A DNA stretch of 64,000 nucleotides from Bradysia coprophila. Its lineage: Eukaryota > Arthropoda > Insecta > Diptera > Sciaridae. The translations under genes were made by a program, and so were the position numbers. A model generated the notes under the pieces. The model worked only from the letters and a program-made list of their open reading frames with translations. It had not been told where the DNA came from and did no database searches. Shown piece after piece: positions 1 to 14,100 of the stretch (its first letter is position 1; the number at the start of each line of letters is the position of its first letter). The stretch covers positions 9,040,501-9,104,500 of the forward strand of contig NW_023503608.1 of assembly GCF_014529535.1 (NCBI RefSeq), in the 5' to 3' direction.

Positions 1-2163
1 TTTCACCAAGTTCTAGAGAACTGGAAATAGCCCGTACGTTTCTAATAAGCTGTTGGTTAAGTTTTTCCAATCCATTTGTTAATATTCACTTCACACTGCG
101 TCACCTTTTTATTCTTGAGCTAAACATTTCAGTAATTTAGTATAAATGGCAACAATTTCAGCCACTTAAATAGATATCCAATGGTCATTATCCATTTATA
201 AATCAGTCTATTGAAAATTACTCGACTCTAAATGCCCTTCTAAATCAATACCTTGCTGTGATAAACATGATTTTAATCTGAAATCGTGTGACCCAAACAT
301 GTGACGGTCATATACTAAAATATTATTATATTCCCATTCCATGGCCCAATAATAGCCAATATCTAAATTAACTTGGTCCGTATTTTTCTACATTTCGGTA
401 TTATTATCGGTGCCGTGCATTGTCCGTTTCACACATTCAATTAGAGGGAAATAGTACCACGAAATTCCAAACCCAATACTCAACAAGCTGCATGATATTC
501 CAACAATATAATAGTTGGATAGACATATCTATATACATACATTCAATGCATTAATAATTAGTTCGCGTTATGGCTAAACGAAAATGCACGTTATCATTAA
601 TATCAGCCCCCAATTAACATATCATTACTAAAATGATAACAATCTCCTTTTTAAGCGAATGGATATTGATTCGTATATAATATGGAATGCTACTGAAACG
701 CCAAACAATCCGAATGCATTATGTGAATAATAAATTGAAATGGCCAGTGGTCGTTTCATTCTTTCCTCGTCATTTCTTTGTTTCCTTCGCTTTGATCTGA
801 AATCAGGTAGTATTCCTATTGTAGGAAGTTGTGGTACCAAGTGGGCCAAAGATTTGCTCAGTTTGACGCAGAGTCGCATCAGGAGGGTGGTATGAGCGAT
901 TGTGGAACAATACGGGCTGAATCGGCACCTGAATAAGTTGCTTTCGTAAACCTCGAGATGTTCTTGCGACCTAGAAGAAGAAACGGCACACATTTAATAT
1001 GCCACAAATTTCTTCAACTAAGGCGCAGGATACTGGGGGACTATGAGGTGTTTCATCCAGAAATTGTTGAAATAAGACCTGACGTGTTCCTAGCGATGTT
1101 CCTAGCGGCAACATGAAGACTACTATGATTTCCTTAGTGTCAACCGATCTGTGTTTCGTAATCTTTGTTGATCGTCCCAAACTAATAAATCTAAACAATC
1201 TATTGTAGGACGACACGATGAGAACGCTGTATTATATGTTAAACCAGCCTCTTTTTGTTAATATCGCAGAAGTTAGTGCGTTTTGCATTGAACAAAAAGC
1301 ATTTTATATTCGCTCTGCCTGTCAGCTCTTCAGAAGATTTGACAGAAGAGACACCAAAATCTCGGCAAATTGCAAAATGACAAGTTTGGTATTTGAAGTT
1401 GGTAAAATTGAAAATCGAAATAGTTCGGACAAGTGGGTTGAGAAAATTTCGATTAATTAAAGATATGATTTACTGATGTTCGATCCTCGAATTTAGTGGA
1501 ATGATCCAACAGAGCGGTAATATACACAAAAGTCCCATGCAAATTTCTGTAATATTCATAAAAATTTCTCGTAATCATACATTTCAAAAAATCAATTCTT
1601 TTTGAACGAAACTACAAGACTTATTTTACTTGTAGTTTTCAGTTCGAAATGTCAATCCATGATTGTAAAAAATGATCTAAATAATTTTTTTAATTGCCTC
1701 GGTAGTCACAGTATAACGAGCATTTTACATTTTTTTTTGTTGTTGTTACAACGATATCATTTTTGATAGTTAGACGAAATTCACTTTCAACACCTACGAC
1801 AAATTCTAAATTGTTAGCTTTCGGTTACTTAATAAACCGATTTTTTTTTATTTAAGTTCATTAAATTTATGACCCACGCGAGTTCCATTGTATTCATATC
1901 GTTTCGATATTTTTCAAAAAAGAAAATATCCGAAAAAAAATAAAATAAATTTAAATATACCCGACACGGCAAACAAAAAATTTATATTTTACAAGAAACT
2001 CGTGCCGCCTTTAAATTGTTATTAAAACATTTATTGCATTTTAAGTAAATAATTAAAGAAAATATTCTCGTTTAGATTTTTAGTTGTAAAATTATGTGAT
2101 CGAAATTGTAAATCAACTTAACCAATTTTTTATTATTAATTTTCTATTTACTCAATTCGACAG
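1..2163. other. Non-coding, upstream part of sosondowah locus
   Basis: No recognisable coding exon on either strand. The stretch is AT-rich. The open frames here (for example 628-993 and 971-1216 on the minus strand) show no family motif. It ends in a plausible splice acceptor (pyrimidine-rich tract then CGACAG, 2158-2163) directly before the first sosondowah exon, so it is most likely intron. A short stem (CTACAAG..CTTGTAG, about 1610-1640) is visible. Confidence 0.6.
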
Positions 2164-5100
2164 ACTGCGCTTCATTGGGCCGCCAAACATGGAAATGAGG
2201 ATGTAGTCAAGTTGATTGCTGGAACTCATCGAGCAGATGTCAATTCAAGAACGGTTTGTGTTAAACTGACAATAATAATGCATCTCGATCATCAATTAAT
2301 TTACACATTTTTTTTAAATTAATCTTTTCAATCGACTCCGTAATACCATGGTGTCCAATGTCAACGAGCAGAATGGGGTAAGAAAACATGTTATTACAAT
2401 AATGACTTGCATTGAAATTTTATTATTCCTTCTTAACTTCTCCTAATTAAATTTAATACTTGCGTTAATACATTGCAAACGTTCATGAACTGATTGTGGC
2501 CCAGTGCAATTTACGTAAATTTTTCGTTTTTATCACAGCGTATCTTTGGCTAACTAACTTTAATTGCAAACGATAAATTTAACTGTAAGAACATAGGTCA
2601 AGGTAAATTTAGACTAAAAACACAAGTTATCCAAGAAATTAACGATAAAGCCATTTACTAGGCCCCACATTGTGATATTCATAAATACATTTTCTTGTCG
2701 GTTCTGCTCATTTCTTTACGTGCTTTATGCTGTACAATATTTGTAAAATATATTTTGTGGTCGGTTTTTACTCCCGTTTAGAAATATTGTGAAACATTAA
2801 CAAGTTTATTAACTGACTGTACCTTTGTGTAAATGCTACAATGTGTTTCGCCGTTGTCTGAGTGACATTGATAATCTTTTCGAGTCATCACCTTTATGTT
2901 TAATTCAAAATAAAATGATAATGGTCATGGGAACCTTATTTTTTTTTTACTTCATTAAAATGATAAAAATATATAAAAAAAAAAAACAAATTAGTCTGGC
3001 ACTGTTTTATCGCCACCATCCAATGCTAATTCGTGTGATCAACTTGTAGTCTGTCTTGTTATTGGGCGAATAATTTAACTGGTCAAGTTTCAATAAAATT
3101 TTACCAATCGCACAAAATGTTCCTTCTATCGAACAAAAAAACAAAAAGATATATGAGGTTAAGAAACACTCGAAGGTATAGCTTTTTCAATCCTCAACAT
3201 TCGAGTGTACCACATCATATATTTTTTAAGTCTTTAGATAATTTTGATTGAAAGATTCTTTTTAAACTCCGGAATTAACACATCCCAGTCTTATAGAAAC
3301 AAGCGTATTGCGTCACAACAATTAAATCTGTTCCTTCTTTTGTTTAAAGAATCGCGTTGTGTTTGATACAAAATCCCTTACTTCATTTGTTTTACCCATA
3401 GAGGTAGCCCTTGGTTTTTACTTATATTTTGCTATATAAGACATTTCTACATGCCGATCTTATCGATTATTTTGTAATCGTTGTCAATAACAGATGACTT
3501 GCCAAATATGCAAGGTAAACTGCTAGGATCCCTTACGCTGTAACTCCAACAAATTACAACCAATTTTCGTACATTTTTTTTCCTTCGATTAGTGTCATGT
3601 CATCAATATCATTCATTTGATGCGTCACACGACTCTCTAACATTTAAAACAACCACTCTACAATTGAAACAAACTTTGTTCACCATGTCAACTCACACAT
3701 TTCGTCCTGCCGACCGACGCTCCGTCTTTCAAATTGACCAAGTAAGTCTCATTTTTCCATTTCCCACCTCCCCACAGTCATAACTTAACTAATGTTTTTC
3801 CCGACCAAGTTTTCTCCACGTTTCAGACCATTCTTTTGTTACTCTTCTCTTCACTTCAACCGCCACCAAAAGGTGGTCATTTTTCCCATTTCGACTGTAA
3901 AATCATTACTCACAAACAGACAAACTAACGTCTCGTCATTATTTATACTGCTATGGAGTTACCTCATTACCTAAATAGTAACTCCCTTCAGAGTTACGAA
4001 CCATCTAGTATTACCACTGCCACCACTACCACCACTAATGATGTCTGGGGATACGCATAACAGTTCTTTGAAATTCTGTTACTGACTCCACGCAAGTTAT
4101 AAGCCTTTGAGAGTAATGTATTACTAGTCAGTCACTTATATGTATATATCCTGAAGACTTACGGATATGCTCAAGAGATATGAATTCTTTATAGATCTTA
4201 CGTATACCAACCGTTAACACAATTGTTTCAGTCTAACTTCTAAATTGAAATAAAAACTCTCAATCGGAAGGAACAACCCGTTAGTGTTGTCCGATGTTTA
4301 GCTAATAACATTTGTTTTGTCTAACATTTCCGTCATGACACCATTATATGTTATCCATTCGAACGACTTTTATACATAAACTAGCTCGCATCACATAGTG
4401 TCCATTGTCCAATACATGCACTTTATTTATGTACGTTCAACAGAATTGAACTTCATTTATTAAAAATAAAATACAAAAAAAAAATCCTGAACTCAAAGAG
4501 AGTTTATTGTCTGTTTACATGCAATTTTAAAATGCACTTTTTCATTTTGAATTTAAATTTTTATGAGATTTTTGTTGTATTACAAACTCAGTGAAATATT
4601 TATTGCACATTTTAATTGCTGCTACTTTTTTCGCGTTGTTTTTTTTTCTTTCTTTTTTTATTATTTTGTGAAAAGCTTTTTGTTTTTGATCCAACAAAAT
4701 AAATGTTGATTTTTAAATCGTTTTTTTTTTATTCAAAATTCATTTTCATAGATATAATGGCGCAAAACGTAAATTGTCTGTTGTATGAAATGTAAAAGGT
4801 TTTTTTTTTAATTTCGTTAGGCAAAGGCAATTCTAAATACATTTTTGAATTGCACAAAAAGGTCATTACGTCCATTTATCTATTTATAGATACGAGCCAA
4901 TTAAAGCGTATTGCAAACAATATTTCAATTTCGCATAAATTATGCAGCTGAAAATTTGTTTGAATCAAAAAGTTTTCGATACGCCGGTAACTTATTTCAC
5001 AAATATTCGTCGTATTCACAAGGGTTAAATTTGAACCGAAATAAAAACTTTCTCTTTTTAACGTGCAAATGAAATTTATGTTTTAGACGACATCCATGTA

Positions 5101-8100
5101 ATCTGGTTTATTTTTCCTTCTTCTTGATATCTACATTTTATATATTTCAAATAGAACATGTCGTTTCACAATGTATTTCCACATAATGGAAAGTACTCTC
5201 TATACATGACAACATATGTGCGTTCCATATACACCACTCTTGCCATATACGCAACTACTATATAATACTTTCTCGATTTGTAAAACACGCGATTTTATTA
5301 AATTTATTGAAAATAACGTAGACACATGTGATGTTTTTCATTGTTCCTGGAGAAAAACATGGAAAAACCAGATTTTTCAATAAAAGAAATATTTGAAAAT
5401 TTTATGAAAATTTCCTTGTTTAGTTTTATGTGGAATATAAATTTATTACTATTTGGGGACCCAATTCATTGCGTTCGATGCCATTTCAATGTGTCATAAA
5501 CTACTATACTGGTTTCCTAGTTAAATCACATTTAACTTTTGACGTACATTACACTAATCAGAATCAATATTTCGACAGTATTACAACACCACTTATCAAT
5601 TAAATTAACGGTCTTGTCCGATGTAAAATTATAATTTCCATTAAAGATTTAAGGAACATTAGAATATCACTTCCTGTCGAATAGGAAATTGTTACTGCCG
5701 CTAGTGTTACGTAATTAAACATAATGCTGGATGGATGTCGATTATAATGATAGTGTATGTATGATACCATATATATGTATAAATAAACAAATGGATTTCT
5801 CTCCGAATGGTGGACGAGCATCGATGTGCTGAATAAATCAGGACGTCAATTATATGTGCCGGAGTGGAGTTATTTTGGTTCCGAATAGCGCTACATGACA
5901 TTAAAGATTCCTTTTAACGGTTTGAAATTTTTATCGCACGAGAGAGGAGATGTACGACATGATACATTAATTTAACATTTATTAGCAACTATAAGCTTTG
6001 GAAATGTGTTTGTTAGTGTGTCTGGTTTGGGAAGTGTTACAAACCGAAATTTCGATTGAACATTCTTTCAATTAATTTTTCTTTCATGGATGTCTTTCAG
6101 TCTGACTTTTTGCTGTTCATTTTTCAGCTTCACAATAATTTAAAATATAAACAGAAACTGGGAATTTTTCTTCATTCTAAATTTTTTACAATTTTGCTAA
6201 CGTCGTGTTTTATGAATTTTGTTGACAATTTTATTTAGGGAGATCCTATTTTTACTTAATTATACATTTTGTTCAACAACTAATTTAACATTTTAACAGT
6301 TTTGCTCTTAAAGAATTACTCTTCTGCTGAATGTTTTAGTAGTACATTAAATGGTTGCCAAGATTTTGGAAAGGTTAAACCGAAATTTTAAATGTTAGAT
6401 ATAGCTGTAAAATGTATCTTCTTTATGATTTAAAAAAAAAACATGCAAAAATTCCAAATAACAAAAAATAGGATGAAATATTCAACAGACTCTCCAACGT
6501 TCTAATTTTTACGATAAACTTGAAATCATGAACAACGGATAATTGCGAATTGGATGGAATTTGCAAGAAGAATGCTCTGAGGATTTTCTTGCAATATCAG
6601 GGTTTTTCAAGGTTTTATGTTTGTCGGGACATTTTTATGAGTTTCCAACAAATTTTAGTGAATTAAAATCTTTTTAAGATTTTTTATCCTTTCAGATAAT
6701 GTTACTTTTTCTTGAAATTGCTTCTAGAGGATCTTCTACGTTTATCGCCAAGTAGAAACATTCAATAAAATTAATTTAATTTTCAAATTTCGTTGATGGC
6801 TCGATAAAGTACATAAAATTTCTCACAGACCACCCAAGTAAATACCGTCCTACTGTGCCAAATATCTATAAATTTCAGTCCTCACATGCAAAGTCTTAAA
6901 AGACACGTAGTGTCTTATTTCTATAATTCCTCAAAAAGCCACAATCATACATATCTTAACATACCTTTCTAGAGGTAACTATAATATAGAAATTTTTGAT
7001 AGAAATGTTTACAATTAGTCAACTACTTCCATATCTTCCAAAACACTTTTAAACGTATTCTGAGAAGTGGAGGCCGAATAATTAAGTCTATAGTCGTGCG
7101 CCTCTTCTTGTAAGAAGGCATGTAGAAACGTTTGGAATCATCGACTTCATTAAATGCTTTTAAAATCACATAACATGATGAAAGTTTTAGTGTAGAGTAA
7201 ACGGATTTTACATATTGCCACTCAGCTTCTTTGCAACACTTCCGTAAACACATCACACAATTCTTAAGCAATAAAATTACGCTCTTTTCAATAGTGTACA
7301 AATGCAACAATGTAAAATTGTATCGTTACGCTACATCAACTTCTCGACAGTTTTTATTTTTCATCCACTTTTCAAAATCACCCCTCCTCGAAAGATGTTT
7401 CCCGTAAATCGTGTTATTAAATCAAAGTTTTTTTTTACATTACGCTACCTACACTTGCATCGCTTGCATTGTATTTGGTGAACATATTTTTTCTTCGGTA
7501 AATTTATTAGTTACAATTTTGTCAACCCTCTCTTAAAAAATTCTGAAGACTTGTCAATCATAAATTTTAAAATAAAAATTGAAAATTTAACGCACGACAT
7601 AAATGTATAAAATGTGCGATTCGATTCGCATGGGACTGTGAGCAATTATAGTAGTTTTTCGGATTGTTCAATTTTTCTGTTATTGAAAAGGGTTTCGGTT
7701 GCAGGATTTCTTTTCAATAAGGACCACATTGTACCACATTTATTCGATGAACGCATGAATTTTGTACACTTAATTAATGGAACAAGTTTATGTTTAATTG
7801 CAATTAAATAATGTCAGACCACAACAAAATAGCATAATAATTAAGACCTCCGCTAACATTTAAATACTTTCATTATTAAATGCTCGACAATCCGCTGATC
7901 CAACATAATTTTACATAAATTTTTATGATATCAATTTTTATTTTCTCTCTTGTTTTTACGTACATTTTATTTTCAGGGTTACACACCTTTGCACCTGGCC
8001 ATGCAATTTGGAAAGGATAATATATTTGAATTGCTATGCAATGTTTACAGTGAGTATATTTCTTGCATAGAGTTTTTTTTTGTTACCCCATTTACTTACG

Positions 8101-11100
8101 ACTTCTCGTTAAATAAATTGTAATGATAAATATACCTTTCTCGAATACATTGTAATGCTTCGTAATAACATAATTATGGATTGTTTTACTTTTAAATAGG
8201 TGCTAAAGTTGTTCACTTTACGTTAATGCACACACAAAGTTTTTCTTTACGACTGATACATCTTTTTATTAAATTTTACTTTTTGTTCATCGTTTTTATT
8301 CACATTTTTTAGTGATGTTTTTCAGTTCTGCAGTAAACATAATTAATTAATATTAGGTTTACCAGTAGTATAAATGATGAATTGACAATTTTATGGAAAA
8401 TTTTCTTTACTCACACGGTGCGGTTGAATGAATTTTAACTGAGAATTTCGATGCACTTTTGATATTTTTGGATGTTATTAGTCAGATCGGAGTCCTGAAC
8501 AAGGGTCCAAAATTTTTTTTGATTTTCATCCGTACCGTCGGTGACGTTGGTGCATAGCTCATCCTGTCTACAGAGAGAGTGGTGGAAAACTGGTTGTGGT
8601 TTCAACCGATAGTGCCTGAAATTCTTATAACAATTGTACATAAATTTGGTACTATAAGTGCAAGTGAAGCCGGCAGAGACACATTAAAGTTGAAAAAACG
8701 TGATTTTCAAACAGTCATAGAGGCGTGGATACTGATGAAGCTAATAAATTGTTCTAGTAGTAGAACACAACATTTCCTCTACCACTTACCAAAAAAATTA
8801 TTTTTGGAGACCGCCTACGTAGAGGCCAACAGTAGCTCAAAGCTTTTCTTTCATTTTTGATAAAATTTGCAGGTTTCAGAGGCACCTGAGACGCACTTAT
8901 TTAAAATTTTTGTAATTAAAGTGGTCAATTCTGAAATGCTGGAAATCTCAGCTGTCCATCGACACCATACATGCAATGACTCATGTCAACAGTGTCAATG
9001 TGTTGGGTGAATAAGTAAAATGTGTCCTTCTACAGCGAAATTTTGTGCATACTTTCAAATATCTATATAAATAGATAGACGGCTGAGACTTCCAGCATTT
9101 CAGAATTACCCATTTTATTTACAAAAATGTTTAATTAGTGCGTCTCAGGTGCCTCTGCAACTTGCAAATTTTACCAAATATGAGGGAAAAACTTTGAGCT
9201 ACTGTCGGCCTCTATGTAGTTGGTCTTCAAAAATAATTTTTTGGTCATTGGTAGAGGAAATGTTGTTCTACTGTTAGAACTATTTATTATCTTCATCCCT
9301 CAAGTATCCACGTCTCTATGACTGTTTGAAAATCACGTTTTTTCAACTTTAGCGTGTCTCTGCCAGCTTCACTTGCACTTAGGGTATCAAATTTTTGTAC
9401 AATTGTTATTAGAATTTCAGGCACTTTCGATTGAAACCACAACCAGTTTTCCACCACTTTCTCTGTAGACAAGATGGGCTATGCACCAATGTCACCGACG
9501 GTACGGATGAAAATCAAAAATTTTTGTGGAACTTTGTTCAGGGCTGACTAATAATATCCAAAGATATTAAAAATGCATCGAAATGCTCAGTTAAAATTCA
9601 TTCAACCGCACCGTGCTCAGACTTCCACTTTTAATTATTAAAAAAGAGCATCACGAAATAATTGTCATTCAATCCACTATTTCTATTCTTGAAACTTGAA
9701 TTTTGATATGAAGTCTATTACTTCATTAGGTTGAACATACATTTTGCTTTGTAAAAGAAAATTAGATAAGGCTCATCTATTAGTATTATTGTCATTGTCA
9801 ATAACAGATGACTCGATCTGGCTGGATGCTTCTAATCTCCAAGATAGTAAAGCAAAATAAATTGTTTTCGGTAATATAATGTCGACGTCTATCTATAAAT
9901 ATAAAAAAAGGATAACTTGAGAGACAACTGAAAAAAGCGGGCATCATTTATGAACGATCTCTAAACGTTTATAGACGAAAAATAAAACGATAAAGAATTG
10001 TCAAGACCCGGTCAGGCTCGGAACAGGCCATTTCTAAACCTAACCTGAGCTGACATGAAAAATACCTGATTTGATCTGACTTGTATTAAATTTAAATTTT
10101 TTACAAAACTAAACCCTTTTTTTTCTAATATGGCAGGTACCGTGTCAGGTCAGGTTAGGGTAAGTTATTGTATTCGAATGTAAGCTCAGGTCAGGTCACT
10201 TCACTTTACTTTGGGTCAAATCAGGTTGACAGGATCTGTTCCCAGCCTTAAGTCCCACAAGGCGCTCTAGTAGCATATGATACTAAAGTGAGAGATCTTC
10301 CCAGTGATATCTTAGCGAATGTTTTGGCGATGTTCTCTTTTTTTAACAGAAAGAATGTGTTAAAGAGAAGAGAATTTTTTATAGTCTTTGAACTGCTAAC
10401 TAAGAATGGATTTTCGTATTTCTGTTCATAAATATTCTAAACATATAGAAGCAAGTGGACGAGGACGATTCAAAACACTAAACTCTTTTCGTTTTTTTTT
10501 TTTCAAATGTAGCAAAGCAATTTGCATTTTAATTTAATTGGATCTTTATAAGGAATCCGTTCTCTCACTGTTGTACATTTGCCATTTCTAACAAGCAATT
10601 GAATTCCCGTCCTCTGTGTTCAATTAAAATTTTGTAGTTTAAATCGTTCGCCGTATTATCGATAGAAGCTGATAACACCCATTTTAAGTGTTTTGTAAAC
10701 ATCTCTAAATATATATTTCTGATTTCATGAATTCTTTTGATCGCCAATATATTGCCGCCGTTGTATGGTTTCTTATCGGCTGTCAATCAGTCAGTCAACT
10801 TTTAATAACAACCCATAAGTATGTTGGTTTTTAGCTTTTCAACACACACCATTTGACTGGAAATGAGCGATTTATTGGTTAAACTTCTTTACACATTTTT
10901 ATGAGCTCAAGTTGTTTGATGTGTTTTCACATGATTTATTTACTTATAAACAGTGGAAAATCTGTTATCATATAAAATCACAAAGAAATTCTTTGTTTTG
11001 TTTTTACGATGCTTCCTTCCATTTGAATTTATTGAGCTTAAATGGCTTATCTATTGGAACGAAGTATTAACGACAATGGAATCATGAATAAATCAGAAAT

Positions 11101-14100
11101 CATTTAAATTGCGTAATTGTGTTATCTAAAAAAAAATTGACTCACCAGACTGAACGGCATCAAATCAACACAACATCGACTAACATTTTTTATATTTTCT
11201 TTTCACTAAGCAGAAGCTGATCGTGATATATTAGATTGGAGTGGCAGAAAACCACTGGATTATCGCAAAATTCATACGACCGTATCAGCGTCAACATACA
11301 GCAGTGAGTATAATCTTCCATATAGCAACCATTCAACCACGACAATGCCATCACCAAAATTCAATTATGGCACGTTAAATAAATCTAAACGGCACAAACG
11401 TGCTGTTTCATCGACCGGACTGGTTCATCGGACCCAATCGATGTTAGGCATATCACAGCAACAGCCATCATCACCATCCAATTCCATTGCGTCAACGAAC
11501 AACAATCCACCGCCGAATCGTAGCACATATTTTTCACCCGAACTAGGCGACGGCGGTGCACGACAACAAAAGAAATATCAAAGTTTTTCGTTCCGAAAGA
11601 AATTCGGGACGATTGGCCGCAAATTTGATAGATATGACAAAGATAGTGAATCAACAGCCTAGCTTAGCTATTGCATTTTTTCCACAAATAATTTATTTAA
11701 CTTTTTCTTCAATTTTTTTTCATTTTATGCCAAACTGTATTCTATTTTCAAGCCATCACCGAATTGGGGACTCTTCTAGTTTTTCTTTTATCGTTTATTC
11801 GTATGCATGTGTATTTGTAGATGATTAGTGAAAACAATAAAATAAATTGGTGCGCAGCTATAAGACCCAGACTTCCTATTTTCGATAAACAAAATGAAGA
11901 TGCATGCACTTCTATGCAAAATTTCCAATATTTTATGAGTCAAAATTTTCATCTTCATTTTGAGATGTGTGTTCGACAATGGGTCAGCAATTAGAATTAA
12001 AAAGTGAATTAAGTGGAGGGCAAAGTTTGATTCGTTTGTGTTATTGAGCACTTAGAATTTGGTAGTTATTATTATGCAGTATGCACCTGTTCTCATGGTC
12101 CCGGATTTTTAATTTCAATTGCTGGAACCAACAAAATATTTTGAACGACTTACTCTACCAAGGCGGAATACGAACAAAATAATATCAGTCAATGAAAAAG
12201 CTATCGATTGACTACTTACAGATTTACTATATTCATTAAATAAGCTAGCTTTTAAAGCACTAGAGCTTCCTGTTAAGTAGAGAACGGATAGATTGAAAAA
12301 GTGACCTGGTGGCACCTGTTGAAATCAATCAAAACTGTTCGTATCATACTGAACATTGTGCTGCACCGTTTTCACATTTGTTTAGCTGAGTGTATTACTG
12401 CCCTTGGAATTCTAGACTCAGTTGACCCAACTCAATCTGGTTTATTTTCACAAGGTGCCATCAGATTGAATACATTCTTTAGTGAGACTATGAGACAAGA
12501 TGGCTTAATCGAATTAGGTTTTCAAGAATCGCAATTTACCGGTCCATTATTTAAAAACAAAATCGCACCGCTCGTACATTATTCACAAACACATTTTATG
12601 TTCATTCCATTCGTATAATATGCAGCCCGAACCATATATAAATATTATTGCATTCGAAAGCCTTCAAAAATATAAAAATGCCTTCGACTCAACTACTCTT
12701 TATCATGATAATTCGAAAAACAATTTAATTTAGACTACATAAGTTTACACATGTTAGCACATTTTAATTATAGATATTTCAATTTAATAAAAGAAAGTCA
12801 TAAATATATTTCCATTGCACGCATCTACAGAAATACAGGCAATGAGATTGCAGGCAACTATTAGTGGCCAGTCTACATGGAGGCAAGTGTACTGGATTTA
12901 GTGGCATGCATGCGTTTATTTTGTTGTTCATTTATTACCTCTTTTTTTTAACTCTCTAATTATCGCGCATAAATGACCGAGCTTTTAAATTTAAATGCAA
13001 CCCATAAATGTTAACAATGTTAAAAAATAATTTACATTTCGTTGAAGGAAAAAAAATGCTTTTCCCATTCATAAATTTGAATAACATTTCAAGAAAACAA
13101 AAAAATTATAGTCTTGCTTTTCCAGTTGCATAAACAATTAATTCAAGGTGCTTGAAAGCCGAATTAAACAAATATTTCAATAATTAGTATGTTCCAAAGT
13201 CATACGCATCATTACTTTGTTTACTGCACGCAAAGATTGGTTTGCAGTTTCTTTACATTCGATTTGTTTTCCATCTACAATTAACTGACAAATTATATAT
13301 ACATGGACGCTGAATTGTGAACATAAGAACAACGAAGATGTAACACTGTTAGAAACGACAAGCATATCGCAACAAAATCAGTTACTTCGTTCGTCAAAGA
13401 GGTCGCTTAGTGTTTGATACCAAATCTATTACTTCAATAGTTTTATCTTATATTTTGCTATATAAGAGAACACTAATCTTCACTTATTCTTGTCGTTGTT
13501 GTCTGTAACAGATGATTATTCGTTTCTATATCTTAAAATTTTTTCTGTCAGTTTTTGTTCTTCTGTCAGCTATTAGAGAGAAAATCTATTTTTTCTATAA
13601 TTTGACTAATATCCATAATGGGCATGGAAATAATGTGGTATCCTGGTATCCAAGATACCGGGAAATTTTTGGGCGAAAGTATCGGAAATTTCCCCGTGAG
13701 TCCCTATCGCTGATAAAAATTCTGATTGAAATTTCCCGGTTACAAAAACCTATGAATTACTTAATGTATTTAAGACTATTAGACCAAAAACTATATTATT
13801 TCCGATACAAGTGTTATCAAAAGCAACTGCCTGTCCTTCATTTTTTTAGTTAATAGCTCTGAAAACAGAACCGGTCCAATTCCTCAAAATTTTAGCAATA
13901 TCTCTAAGTTCCCCTATTAAACCGCGGAGCAGTTCAAGAAATTTAGCGACGTAATTTTAGACTTTGGACTTTATTTTAATAAACTGTTTACGATGAATTA
14001 TACCGACGTAATTACTCGTCACCATTTATTCTTGTCTGAATTTTTGGGAGGACTTCCTCTGCTACAGTTTTGTCCGAATTTTGCGCAGAGCTTTCAACTA

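Noticed and set aside
8579-8860. 93-codon open frame as a gene
   Set aside because: It lies wholly within one arm of the foldback element and the matching arm breaks it; composition is that of translated repeat.
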